Shown piece after piece: positions 9,969 through 19,482 of a stretch of DNA of 64,000 nucleotides (within the stretch, counting starts at the first letter, position 1; every line of letters starts with the position of its first letter). The stretch spans positions 11,287,879 through 11,351,878 of the forward strand of contig CM055072.1 in the NCBI GenBank assembly GCA_029204045.2, given 5' to 3'. The DNA comes from Tillandsia leiboldiana (Eukaryota; Streptophyta; Magnoliopsida; Poales; Bromeliaceae). Below the pieces are notes generated by a model. The model was not told where the DNA came from. It searched no databases and saw only the letters and a list, made by a program, of their open reading frames with translations. Made by a program: the position numbers and the translations under genes.

Positions 9969-11324
9969 TTAGTCATCCGAGTCTGAGTCCTCAGACGCAC
10001 TATATCCCATCTTAGTGAACATGTTCTTGATCAATTTCCTCATTGAATTTACTTTCTTGGTCAATGTAATTTGGGATGCCGTTATGATCTCGAGTTCTTC
10101 AGACATTCGCCTTTGTTCTGATGCTTGTTGAGACGGTGAGGCCGAGGTGCCGACACAAGGTTTCTTTCCAGTGGAATGTGTCGGAGTAACATGTGGTAAT
10201 TTATGAAGTGACTTCACAATCGTTGACTCATCTATCATCCCCCAACAGTGTTGATAAGATGTCGAGCTTATATCAATGTCAAACTTTTGTAAGATCCTCA
10301 TGATGATTAACGGAAACGGAAGTCGCTCAGAAGGATGAGGATGCACAATATATCTTGACATTCTATTCCAAATTATGTAGGGGATATTCATGTTCAATCC
10401 TACAGCCTCAGAGGGATGACCTAAGAGATATAGGAACAGCAGTCTTTCCCATCTCACGACCTTAGTCTGCATGTTAGGTAGAATGTTGTAACACGTGATG
10501 AAATTTAGAAATCGATACTCCAGTCGAAGATGTTTGGATTTTACACTTTTACCATTAGCTGAATTCGTTCCTTCCAAACAAATTTTATCTATCACTGTTT
10601 GCCATAAGGCATTCGTCAAACTTTTTCCTTTCAAAAAGTTGACCCCCGATGTGTTAGATTCCATTCCAAGAACTTCGCCAATTAGCTGCGGAGTGATTTT
10701 AAGTTTCATCCCTTGGATAATTGTATAGAAATGCATTGATCCATGTTCTCCTTCTTGAAGATGTGTTGCATTCGTGTAAAAGGTCCTTACACGATACAAA
10801 CAATACCCAAGTAGTTCGGGGAATCGGCAGACTTGGATGAGATTAGCTTGCTCAATCAAGGTTCCAAACTTAGGTGAGTGATTTCGGAGAGCTTCAATGT
10901 TGACATGACGTTCACCGATGCATTCACGCCGTTCAAACGCTCGAACGCGATCCATGCTGACGAACACTCCTTCCACGCGAGGCGGGGAGTCAGGAACTAT
11001 CGGTGTGTTAAAATCAGCGTCTCGTCGTAGTCCAAAGCGTCTAGTTACTCGTTTCCTTTTCACAGAGATGGTTGGTTTAGTCATAGGCGCTTTTCCTTTG
11101 TCCATGGGTGCTTTTCCTTTCGAAGCATCGGACGCCTTTTGTTCAGGCAATGATTCATCATCATCTGTCAATGCAGTCCAATCTATCTCGTGACAATCCA
11201 CCTCTGTATCACTGACCTCGACAAATTCACCTTTTTGTTGTGTTTTCTTAGCTCTCTTTAATTTGTTTGTGGCCCGAGTGTGCACTATTGTGACCAACAA
11301 AAGAATGATCCATGAGAATCCCAT
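9969..11324 (-). CDS. Sirevirus extra (env-position) ORF, intact, 451 aa
   Basis: The only uninterrupted copy of the ORF that follows pol here. The start is ATG at 11324 (MGFSW), aligned with the starts of the other copies and just after a splice acceptor; upstream codons in frame lie in the probable intron. Visible parts: hydrophobic N-terminus (about residues 3-15, signal-anchor-like), an acidic linker, a basic block (SVKRKRVTRRFG) that could direct nuclear import, a middle region of about 240 residues (RTFYTNA, FLNFITCYNILPN, LLGHPSEAVGLN) and a C-terminal heptad-like tail ending in ASEDSDSDD. The middle region looks like the Pfam 'putative plant transposon protein' family. I see no convincing signal peptide, cysteine-rich ectodomain or second membrane anchor, so a true envelope role is not supported. 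It probably has its own promoter and intron (11355-11733). Confidence 0.8.
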   Translation of the reverse strand: MGFSWIILLLVTIVHTRATNKLKRAKKTQQKGEFVEVSDTEVDCHEIDWTALTDDDESLPEQKASDASKGKAPMDKGKAPMTKPTISVKRKRVTRRFGLRRDADFNTPIVPDSPPRVEGVFVSMDRVRAFERRECIGERHVNIEALRNHSPKFGTLIEQANLIQVCRFPELLGYCLYRVRTFYTNATHLQEGEHGSMHFYTIIQGMKLKITPQLIGEVLGMESNTSGVNFLKGKSLTNALWQTVIDKICLEGTNSANGKSVKSKHLRLEYRFLNFITCYNILPNMQTKVVRWERLLFLYLLGHPSEAVGLNMNIPYIIWNRMSRYIVHPHPSERLPFPLIIMRILQKFDIDISSTSYQHCWGMIDESTIVKSLHKLPHVTPTHSTGKKPCVGTSASPSQQASEQRRMSEELEIITASQITLTKKVNSMRKLIKNMFTKMGYSASEDSDSDD

Positions 11325-11354
11325 TGATCCAAGTGCTTTGAGAAGATTTAAATC

Positions 11355-11733
11355 CTGTGAAGACCAACTCAAGAACACAAAAATTCTTAGTTTTCAAAAA
11401 TTGAAAAATTATATCCAAAGAATCATTATCATGTAGAGAGACTAAGAATCAAATTAGTTTTGCAAAAGGACTTTTAAAAATAGATCAATTGCATGAATTT
11501 CGAAAATCCTTATTATATGCCCTAAAACCGAAATTTTAGAAATCGAAGCCTAAAAATCCGTTAATCAGGAGAAAACCTAGCATATAATCAAAACTAATCA
11601 ACCCAGAGTTCTTATTTCAAAAGAAATTTGATCAAAAACCATCCACAAACAAAGTTGATCCAAGAAATTCGTGCGTTTGAGGAGGAAAAGAGAAAAACGG
11701 TGAAAAACCGAGATTTTGATCAATAAAACTTAC
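11355..11733 (-). other. Probable intron in leader of extra ORF (A1)
   Basis: On the minus strand a donor CCAA|GTAAGT (11733) and a pyrimidine-rich acceptor ending CAG (11355) bracket 379 nt. Equivalent sites occur in A3 (50455 to 50072) and A0 (561 to 4707 without the solo LTR). In A4 the donor is lost through an AAGTAAGT to AAGT deletion. The acceptor lies 30 nt upstream of the ORF start. Confidence 0.6.
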
Positions 11734-11850
11734 TTGGAATTGAAGAACTTTTAGTTTGAAAGCTTCCAAGGAGGATGAAATCTAGAGAGAAGCGCTCTGG
11801 AAACTTTTGAACAAAAGATTGGAGTAAAAGAAATCAAAACCCTTTTGTTC

Positions 11851-12020
11851 TTTATAAAAACCTAGCCGCGATCCGGATCCTCCCGAGCTTGCGATCCGGA
11901 TCGGCTACCCGCAGTGAGAGAACTGCGTTCGGGATCCGGATCGGCAGGTCCAATCCGGATCGTCAGCCCGCAGGAGAAAACCTGCGTTCGGGATCCGGAT
12001 CATCTAGCCCGATCCGGATC
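11851..12020 (-). promoter_or_regulatory. Internal promoter-like region: palindromes and TATA (A1)
   Basis: GATCCGGATC-type palindromes from 12020 down to 11870 on the minus strand, with the same CCCGAACG follow-on as in the LTR, then TTTTTATAAA at 11860-11851. This repeats the LTR order (palindromes, then TATA) in the interior, between pol and the extra ORF. Confidence 0.65.
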
Positions 12021-12961
12021 GGCCCCAACTTTTTCTTTAGAAAAATTTCAGAGAAATTCAAGAAAAACCAGAAAAAGATTGTAAGCACAAATGTGTATCA
12101 ACTTTAAACAAAAATCATCGTTTCACACAACAAGAATTAGATTATGCTAAATCTATCAGTAACATCCAAAAATGAAACGAAAATTTACAAGAATTAAATC
12201 CCTTAAAGTTGAACACCTTCAATCACATCTAACTTGATCTTATGAGTAATGCCTTTATCAAATCATCAATTCGGTAAAGAAAATGAAATACAAAGATCAA
12301 TAGATGTTTGAAATCCCAAATATGGTAGATAATATTTCTAGACAATCTGTTGAAGAGAGTGGCTCTTTGAGCATCTTTCTTTAAAATCCCACCTTATACC
12401 AACCTTGAAATTTGACAGAGTCAAGTATTTCAACATGCATTTTACTTAATCAAAAATTTGAACAACCATGCTTGGTATACATGTGGTAGCTGCACACAAA
12501 ACTCGGACGACCGAGGTGGTAGCTCTTTCCTCCATGTGGTGGTAGTTTTCACACTCCTCATTGGGATGTAACTCTTTCCACATCTTTTGAGCATTTTACA
12601 TTATCTTTGACTCCCCCTCAATTGGCTATCAATTATTTAAGATATAAAGTATTCAACCAAAAATTGATCTCGATTTCATACTCGACTAAACAGTCAAATA
12701 AGATAATGACTATACCAAGAGATCATTGAGAGAGAAATTGACTTTGATCACTTTAGAAGATGATTTAATTAACATAAATGATCATTGCAACAATGAAATA
12801 TTATGATGGCAAAAGCATAATAAATTTCTAAATGTGTGAACAGATGCAATTAAAGTCAATTATGATCTATGCTCAATTAATGTCCTATGTACAAACATAG
12901 ATAAAGAACAAAACAAAAACAAATACAAAACCTATTCTAAGCAAAGATTTCAAAAAGAAGA
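12021..12961 (-). other. A1 post-pol non-coding region with conserved hairpin
   Basis: No coding signal. A hairpin CTCGG-ACGA-CCGAG at 12502-12515 lies in a block (about 12470-12600) with repeated GTGGTAGCT and is conserved in A3, A4 and subfamily B. Confidence 0.65.
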
Positions 12962-15900
12962 TTATTTCAAGGAAAGCATCCCAATTGCTTTTCGTAAATG
13001 AATAAAACGTTTTTGATCCAAAGGTTTTGTTAGAATGTCAGCTAATTGATCTTCAGTTGAAATATATGAAAGTTGAAGAGTATTTGATTCAACTAGCTCT
13101 CTAAGAAAATGATATCTAAGTTCAATATGTTTTGTTCTAGAGTGCAACACAGGGTTTTTAGAAATGTTAATTGCACTTGTGTTGTCACAAAGAATTGTTA
13201 CCGAAGATGCTGAAATGCGGAAGTCACTTAATACGCTTTTCATCCAAATGAGTTGAGTTGAGCAACTTCCAGCTGAAATGTATTCCGCTTCGGCAGTCGA
13301 GAGTGCTATGCAATTCTGCTTTTTACTGTGCCATGCAACAAGGCAATGGCCAAGATAGAAGCATGCACCACTCGTGCTTTTCCGATCATCCACTGATCCT
13401 GCCCAATCGGCATCTGAGTATCCAACAATGTCCAGACTTGTTCCCATAGGATACCAAATTCCGAAATTAATTGATCCTTTGATGTACCGGATGATCCGTT
13501 TCACCGCTTTCAGGTGAACCTCCTTTGGTGCTGATTGATATCTCGCGCAAATCCCAACACTAAAGGATATATCCGGGCGACTAGCCGTGAGGTAAAGTAG
13601 ACTTCCAATCATACTTCTATACAGTTTCTCGTCTACATTCTCACTATGTGATTCACTTCCAAGTCCCTTGTGGCTAGTTCCCATTGGAGTTGGAAAATCT
13701 TTACAATTTTCTAGATCAAACTTTTTGACCAACTCCAGTGCATACTTGGATTGACTCAAGTGGATACCTTCATCATTTTGTTTAATTTGCAATCCAAGGA
13801 AATAAGACAGTTCGCCCATCATGGACATCTCAAATTCGCTTTCCATGGTCTCCGCGAATTTAGAAGCATCATTATCTTTTGTTGCACCAAATACAATGTC
13901 ATCGACATAGATTTGTGCTACAATGAAATTATTTTGATAATGCTTCACAAAGAGAGTCCTGTCAGCTCCCCCTCGAGTATAGCCCTTCTCCAAAAGGTGC
14001 TTTGTTAACCTTTCGTACCATGCTCGCGGTGCTTGTTTCAGACCGTAAAGAGCCTTTTTCAAACGAAAAACATGGTTAGGTTGTTTATGATCTACAAAAC
14101 CTTTCGGTTGAGCTACATAAACTTCCTCATTTAAAAACCCATTTAGAAATGCGCTCTTGACGTCCATTTGAAATAATTTGATTTTAAAATGACAAGCAAT
14201 AGCAAACAATATACGAATGGACTCGAGTCTAGCTACAGGGGCGAAAGTTTCGTCAAAGTCTATACCTTCTACTTGAGAGTAGCCTTGAGCAACTAGTCGT
14301 GCCTTGTTCCTGATGATAGTACCATCTTCATCTTTCTTGTTCTTGAAGATCCATTTGTTACCTATCACATTATGTTGCTTTGGAGGCTTCGTTAATTCCC
14401 AGACTTTGTTTCGCTCAAATTGATGGAGCTCTTCCTGCATTGCTTTAATCCAGTAGTCATCCTGAAGAGCTTCATCTATTGTCTTTGGTTCGATTAAAGA
14501 TACGTAGCAAGCAAATCCGCAAACCAACTGCCTTCGAGTTCTAACTCCTTCTTGTGGATCTCCAATGATGTTCGATTCCGGATGATCCTTGGAGATTCGT
14601 AGCGTTTGTTGAAACGGAGTACTCGGAGGTACACGAGATGATTCCTGCACATCAGATAAACTAGAAGAACCATTAGATGCATCATTAATATTGGAAGTAT
14701 TATTATGAGAAGATGCACTAGCAGGAGAATCATCATCTAGAGAGATATCGAGGGTAGATTTTTCAGATTCAAAATGAGAAGCTCCATCTACTTTAACATT
14801 TATAGATTCTACAATCGTCTTAGATTCAATGTTAAATACTCGATATGCTCTGCTATTCGTAGAATAACCCAAAAAGATCCCTTCATCACTTCGAGAGTCG
14901 AACTTTCCGAGATTTTCACGGTCACGTAAGATGTAACATCGACTCCCGAAGATACGAAAGTACTTGATATCCGGTTTTCTACTAAACCACAGCTCATATG
15001 GTGTATTCAAGGTTCCTGGGCGCAAATACACTCTGTTAATGACATAGACAGCGGTGTTCACAGCTTCAGCCCAAAAATGTAGCGGTAATTTCCGGCTATG
15101 AAGCATCACACGCGCCATCTCTTGAACAACCATGTTTTTGCGCTCAACAACACCATTCTGCTGAGGTGTATAGGGTGCCGAGAATTCATGTTTAATGCCA
15201 TTTGAAGTACAAAAGTCAATGAATTTTGAATTTATGAATTCTCCACCCCTATCACTTCTAACACGAATGATCTTTTCATTCTTTTCAATCATAATACGAT
15301 GGCAAATCTCATGAAAAGAGTCAAACGTATCAGCTTTCTCTCTCAAAAATGCTACCCATGAAAACCGAGAGAAATCATCAACCAATAAAAAGATGTACCA
15401 TTTACCTCCCAAAGATGGTTGACGGGTCGGCCCCATTAAGTCCATGTGCAAAAGTTCCAAGGGCCGTTTTGTACCAACGTGGTTCAAGTTCTTGTGTGCA
15501 GTCCTAGACTGTTTTCCCTTTTGGCAACCACCACACACAACATTTTGTTTAAATAAAAGCTTTGGAATCCCCTTGACCACGTCCTTGTTTGAAATTCTAG
15601 TAAGTTCCTTAAAATTTAAGTGACCTAGCCTTTCATGCCAAAGAGTTTCATTATTCAAAGCGGCTAAGTTACAATTTTCAGAAAATTTATTAGGAACAAC
15701 ATAACAATTGTTTTCAGATCTAACCCCTTTTAGAAAGAAAACATGGTCCTTATCAGTTACAACGCATTCAACCGATGAAAAGTTAACTGAAAAACCATTG
15801 TCGCAAAGTTGACTTATGCTTATGAGGTTAGTCTTAAGGCCATCAACAAATAAGACGTTTTTCAAAATCGGGCCATCTGGAATAGCTACCGTCCCTTTTC

Positions 15901-15970
15901 CAACAATTTTGGAAGATCGACCGTCTCCGAAAACAACGTGTCCTCCGGAGATTTTCTCAAGATTTGAAAA
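12962..15970 (-). CDS. A1 pol: protease end, integrase, reverse transcriptase, RNase H
   Basis: An open frame with stop at 12962, coding the C-terminal two thirds of a copia polyprotein. In order: the end of the protease region; integrase with its zinc-binding HHCC region (WHERLGHL, CGGCQKGKQ) and catalytic residues in HMDLMGP, RSDRGGEF and NGVVERKN; reverse transcriptase (WIFKNKKDEDG, QMDVKSAFLNG, catalytic IYVDD); and RNase H (GYSDADWAGS, STAEAEYIS, LCDNTSAI). The domain order INT-RT-RH is diagnostic of Ty1/copia. The frame is continuous with gag in the best copy (A3), so it is not an independent gene. The break at about 15960 is a one-base loss of T relative to the second copy. Confidence 0.92.
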   Translation of the reverse strand, partial: FSNLEKISGGHVVFGDGRSSKIVGKGTVAIPDGPILKNVLFVDGLKTNLISISQLCDNGFSVNFSSVECVVTDKDHVFFLKGVRSENNCYVVPNKFSENCNLAALNNETLWHERLGHLNFKELTRISNKDVVKGIPKLLFKQNVVCGGCQKGKQSRTAHKNLNHVGTKRPLELLHMDLMGPTRQPSLGGKWYIFLLVDDFSRFSWVAFLREKADTFDSFHEICHRIMIEKNEKIIRVRSDRGGEFINSKFIDFCTSNGIKHEFSAPYTPQQNGVVERKNMVVQEMARVMLHSRKLPLHFWAEAVNTAVYVINRVYLRPGTLNTPYELWFSRKPDIKYFRIFGSRCYILRDRENLGKFDSRSDEGIFLGYSTNSRAYRVFNIESKTIVESINVKVDGASHFESEKSTLDISLDDDSPASASSHNNTSNINDASNGSSSLSDVQESSRVPPSTPFQQTLRISKDHPESNIIGDPQEGVRTRRQLVCGFACYVSLIEPKTIDEALQDDYWIKAMQEELHQFERNKVWELTKPPKQHNVIGNKWIFKNKKDEDGTIIRNKARLVAQGYSQVEGIDFDETFAPVARLESIRILFAIACHFKIKLFQMDVKSAFLNGFLNEEVYVAQPKGFVDHKQPNHVFRLKKALYGLKQAPRAWYERLTKHLLEKGYTRGGADRTLFVKHYQNNFIVAQIYVDDIVFGATKDNDASKFAETMESEFEMSMMGELSYFLGLQIKQNDEGIHLSQSKYALELVKKFDLENCKDFPTPMGTSHKGLGSESHSENVDEKLYRSMIGSLLYLTASRPDISFSVGICARYQSAPKEVHLKAVKRIIRYIKGSINFGIWYPMGTSLDIVGYSDADWAGSVDDRKSTSGACFYLGHCLVAWHSKKQNCIALSTAEAEYISAGSCSTQLIWMKSVLSDFRISASSVTILCDNTSAINISKNPVLHSRTKHIELRYHFLRELVESNTLQLSYISTEDQLADILTKPLDQKRFIHLRKAIGMLSLK

Positions 15971-18076
15971 CTATTTTTGTCACCGGTCATGTGACGGGAA
16001 CACCCGCTATCCAGATACCAAGACGAGCTATCATATGCATGCAAGGAAATATTGGAAACAAGACAAGGGAAAATTTCACCTTTGCGCACCCAAACCTTTT
16101 GGAATGCGTCTGTAATGGTCGTGAAGTTTTGTGCCTAGGTGAAAGCGTCTTGTTAAAACGATTGTTGCTCCTTGATGAAGTCGTCTTGCGCGGTGAACTA
16201 CCAAGTCTCTTTTCATTTGAAAGTTTTGCTTTGATTTCCGGAAAGGACCCTTTTTGGTAGTTGATGCAAGAGGTGCTTGAGATGAGCGTTCGACTCCCGT
16301 CTTGCAATATCTTCTTATGTGCCCTGAAACACCACAACGAAAACATACCTTAGATCTTGACGATCCCAAAGAGGATGAAGTAGGTTTGTTGTCGTTGTTT
16401 GTCTTGAATTCCGGTGTCGGAGGAGGAGATACCGACTGAGGCACAAAAACTGTTCCCACTCAAACTTGGACTGTTTCCAGTTTGAGTGTATCCGAGGCCG
16501 AACCTATTTGATTGACCAAGACCAAGAAGTCTATCCAACTTACTTCCTTCCTGAAGAGAATCGCTGTAAGTCATTCTTGAGTTGGAAAATGGTCTTTGTC
16601 ATTTCCCGGTTATCCTGTCGAGCCTCGTTGTAGAGCTTTGAGAAGTGATTCGCGTTATCCACCAGATTTGTATGTTCCTTCTCAAGTTGCTCATTGGACT
16701 CTTGAAGGGAAGCATTTTCTTTTATCAGGTTTTCCCTTTCCACTTCAAGAGCGTTTAAGAGAGAAGGTCGCTCTTTTTGCTTCTTCTTCGAGATCATGCA
16801 CTCTCCCTCTCAAACTCTTGTTTTGCTTAGCCACTTTCTTTGAGTCCCTCAAAAGTCTGTGGTAGGCTAGAACAAAATCTTCACCTTCCGAATCATCCGA
16901 TTCATTGTCCATTGCATTCCTTTCAACAGTGGAGTTGGACAATGATTCAGACGTACTTGCCATAAAGCACATGAATGGTGAAGGTGTGGACGCGTGGAAT
17001 GCCGTGGAGCTTTTTTCTTCATCACTTGAAGACGACTCATTTGACGTTGAGTTGTCATCCCAAGTGACGACTTGCATCGCCTTCTTCTTTGCCGGATACT
17101 TGTTAGGACACTCCGTTGCAATGTGGCCGTAGCCTCGACATTTGAAGCATTGCAGTGTCCTTCTGAACTTTTCTTATCCTTTGAGAAGTTCTCCTGCTTT
17201 CTTGACTTGTGACTTGGAGTACCCTTGCCTTTGTTCCACTTTCCGAAGGATGGAGATTTGCTGGAATTACCCCTTCGAAAGTTGCGGCGAAAATTCCTTG
17301 TCAAGAGAGCGAGCTGCTTCTCAAATTCCTCCATAGAAAGGTTCTCGTCATCGTCCGAGGAGGATGTATCCGCGTCTTCTTCCTTAGTTGTTTTCAACGC
17401 ATAACCTGAAGACTTAGAAGTGGATGCTTTTCCAGAAGAATTGTTAGTATTAAAAGTCATTTCATAAGTTGTAATGGAACCAACTAATTCTTCTACACGT
17501 ATTTCGTCCGGGTGTTTAATAGTTTCAATGGCAGTAACCTTTGGGCGAAATCGTTCAGGAAGAGTTCTTAAGATTTTTCTTACAATCTTAATTCTGGAAT
17601 CTTCTCTCCCAGATTAGCACATGAGTTTACGATGTCTTGCAATCGTGTATAGTAGTCCGTGAAAGATTCATTTTTCTGCCATCAAAATAGAGTCAACTTG
17701 CTCGTAAGCATCTGCAGTTTCTGAATCTTCACGAGGTTAGTTCCCTCATGTGTAACCTGGAGAACATCCCAGATTTCTTTCGCAGTCTCACATGCCGAGA
17801 CGCGAGAGAATTCAGGTTTGAGATAAGGCATTAAAAATAGCATGTAATCCCTTGCCATTGTAAGAAGATAACTCAAACTCTTCCTTGGTCCATTTCGACC
17901 TAGTTTTAAGGTGTGAACATCAGAGATAAGTTCAGTTGGATTAGTCCATCCTGCTTCAATTGAATGCCCACCCTTTCGTCGATGGAAGATAAAAAGGCTT
18001 TCATCCGTACTTTCCAGTACGCATAATTTGTTCCATCAAAGAAAGGGGGTCGATTGATGTTTCCACCTTCAACCAT
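15971..18076 (-). pseudogene. A1 gag and protease start, frameshifted (first contig copy)
   Basis: Same Gag and protease start as 21750-24099 but broken by many single-base gains and losses, mostly in homopolymers (for example near 16105, 16225, 16452 and 17150). It starts at ATG 18076. The breaks increase toward the gap at 19383 and are absent from the other assembled copy of the same stretch, so they look like sequencing errors. Confidence 0.8.
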
Positions 18077-18095
18077 TGTTCACAACCCTATTCCC

Positions 18096-18107
18096 GCTCT
18101 GATACCA
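18096..18107 (-). other. Primer-binding site (initiator Met tRNA), first copy
   Basis: TGGTATCAGAGC on the minus strand, two bases from the LTR end, is the standard plant copia primer site complementary to the 3' end of initiator methionine tRNA. Confidence 0.92.
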
Positions 18108-18109
18108 CT

Positions 18110-19382
18110 TGTTGGGTCGTATATAATACGGATCTAAATAGGGGAAGAAACACCTAGAGGGGGGTGAATAGGTGTAACGTATAAACACTCCAAAAATCGT
18201 TGCGATAAAACCCAATGCGGAAAATAAAATAACACGCAAGATTTTTACGTGGAAAACTCCATCACCGGAGTAAAAAACCCGGGACCGATAACACGGCAGA
18301 AATCCACTAGAATAAAACACGTACAAGGTGATTTACCGTACACACTTACGACTCAACCTTTTCCATACGCCTCCTAGAGGATCTTCTCCGCTCGCTCCAG
18401 ACGCTTCTCGAATCCACGATCTGCGCCCAACGCCGAATCCACGGCGTCCACGTCGAATCCACGACGTCCGACCGAATCCACGGTCTTCACCCAATAGACA
18501 CCGTTCGAATCCACGAACGTGCCTCGCTCCGAATCCACGAGAGCGATGAACCTTGAATCCACAAGGACACGCGAATCCACGCTGCCGATTTTTGGGGTAA
18601 ATCATGTTTTTGGGTGGTGATGATCCGCCGAATACTTAGATCAAGATAGATCGGAAATACCATCTAAGTATTCATTAGTTTGATTCAACTCAAGATGTGA
18701 GTATGAAACCTAGAATCAAACTAATCCATATAGATGAAGAAACATAGAGTATTCTCTAATGATTTTCTTTCTTCTCTATATGTGGATCTATAGCCGTATA
18801 AGATGATACAAGGAAAATGACGGCTATGTGGATTCACCCTAGAACAGGAGTCCATAGGGTGTATTTATAGGTTAGAAACCCTAGGAAGGAGATAAGAATC
18901 AAAACCTGCCATTTCTGGATTTTTACGGCGGCGATCCGGATCGTGATAACTAGGATCCGGATCGTCATAACAAAACAGCCAATTCCAGAAAAACGAAGGT
19001 TCAGGATCCGGATCATGTGACTACGATCCGGATCGTTCATACAGTTCACCAAACAGTCAACGTTCGGGATCCGGATCAAGAGACTACGATCCGGATTGCG
19101 ATGATGTATGAACGAACCACCTTCGGATCCGGATCGAACAACCTGATCCGGATCCTGAACATGTCCCAAGTCCAGTTTTTGATTTTTATGCAATGAAAGA
19201 TTCTTCCAAGTGTTTCTACACTACAAGAAGTATTCGGATCACACAAATTCTTTAGTTAAACATACCTGATCCTTTTGAATTCTTCTTTCTTGAGATTGAG
19301 TTAAATGATTCAACTTTTCTTCACCTTCAATCTTCAAGACTTGAGACTTTCACGAAACTACGCCAACTCAAATTCCGTAACA
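18110..19382 (-). mobile_element. LTR of A1, middle copy before the gap
   Basis: Ends in CCGTAACA exactly where the Ns begin. It shares at least four substitutions with 24133-25411 that differ from 7861-9138, plus extra single-base indels. Best read as a lower-quality second assembly of the 5' LTR. TATA at 18862-18869, hairpin array about 18406-18583. Confidence 0.85.
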
Positions 19383-19482
19383 NNNNNNNNNNNNNNNNNN
19401 NNNNNNNNNNNNNNNNNNNNNNNNNNNNNNNNNNNNNNNNNNNNNNNNNNNNNNNNNNNNNNNNNNNNNNNNNNNNNNNNNN
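19383..19482. other. Assembly gap (100 N)
   Basis: A run of exactly 100 Ns, the usual scaffold placeholder of unknown length. The sequence after it restarts inside RNase H. Confidence 0.99.

Noticed and set aside
9969..11324. A genuine envelope glycoprotein gene
   Set aside because: Only one short hydrophobic segment, no cysteine-rich ectodomain, cleavage site or C-terminal anchor visible.
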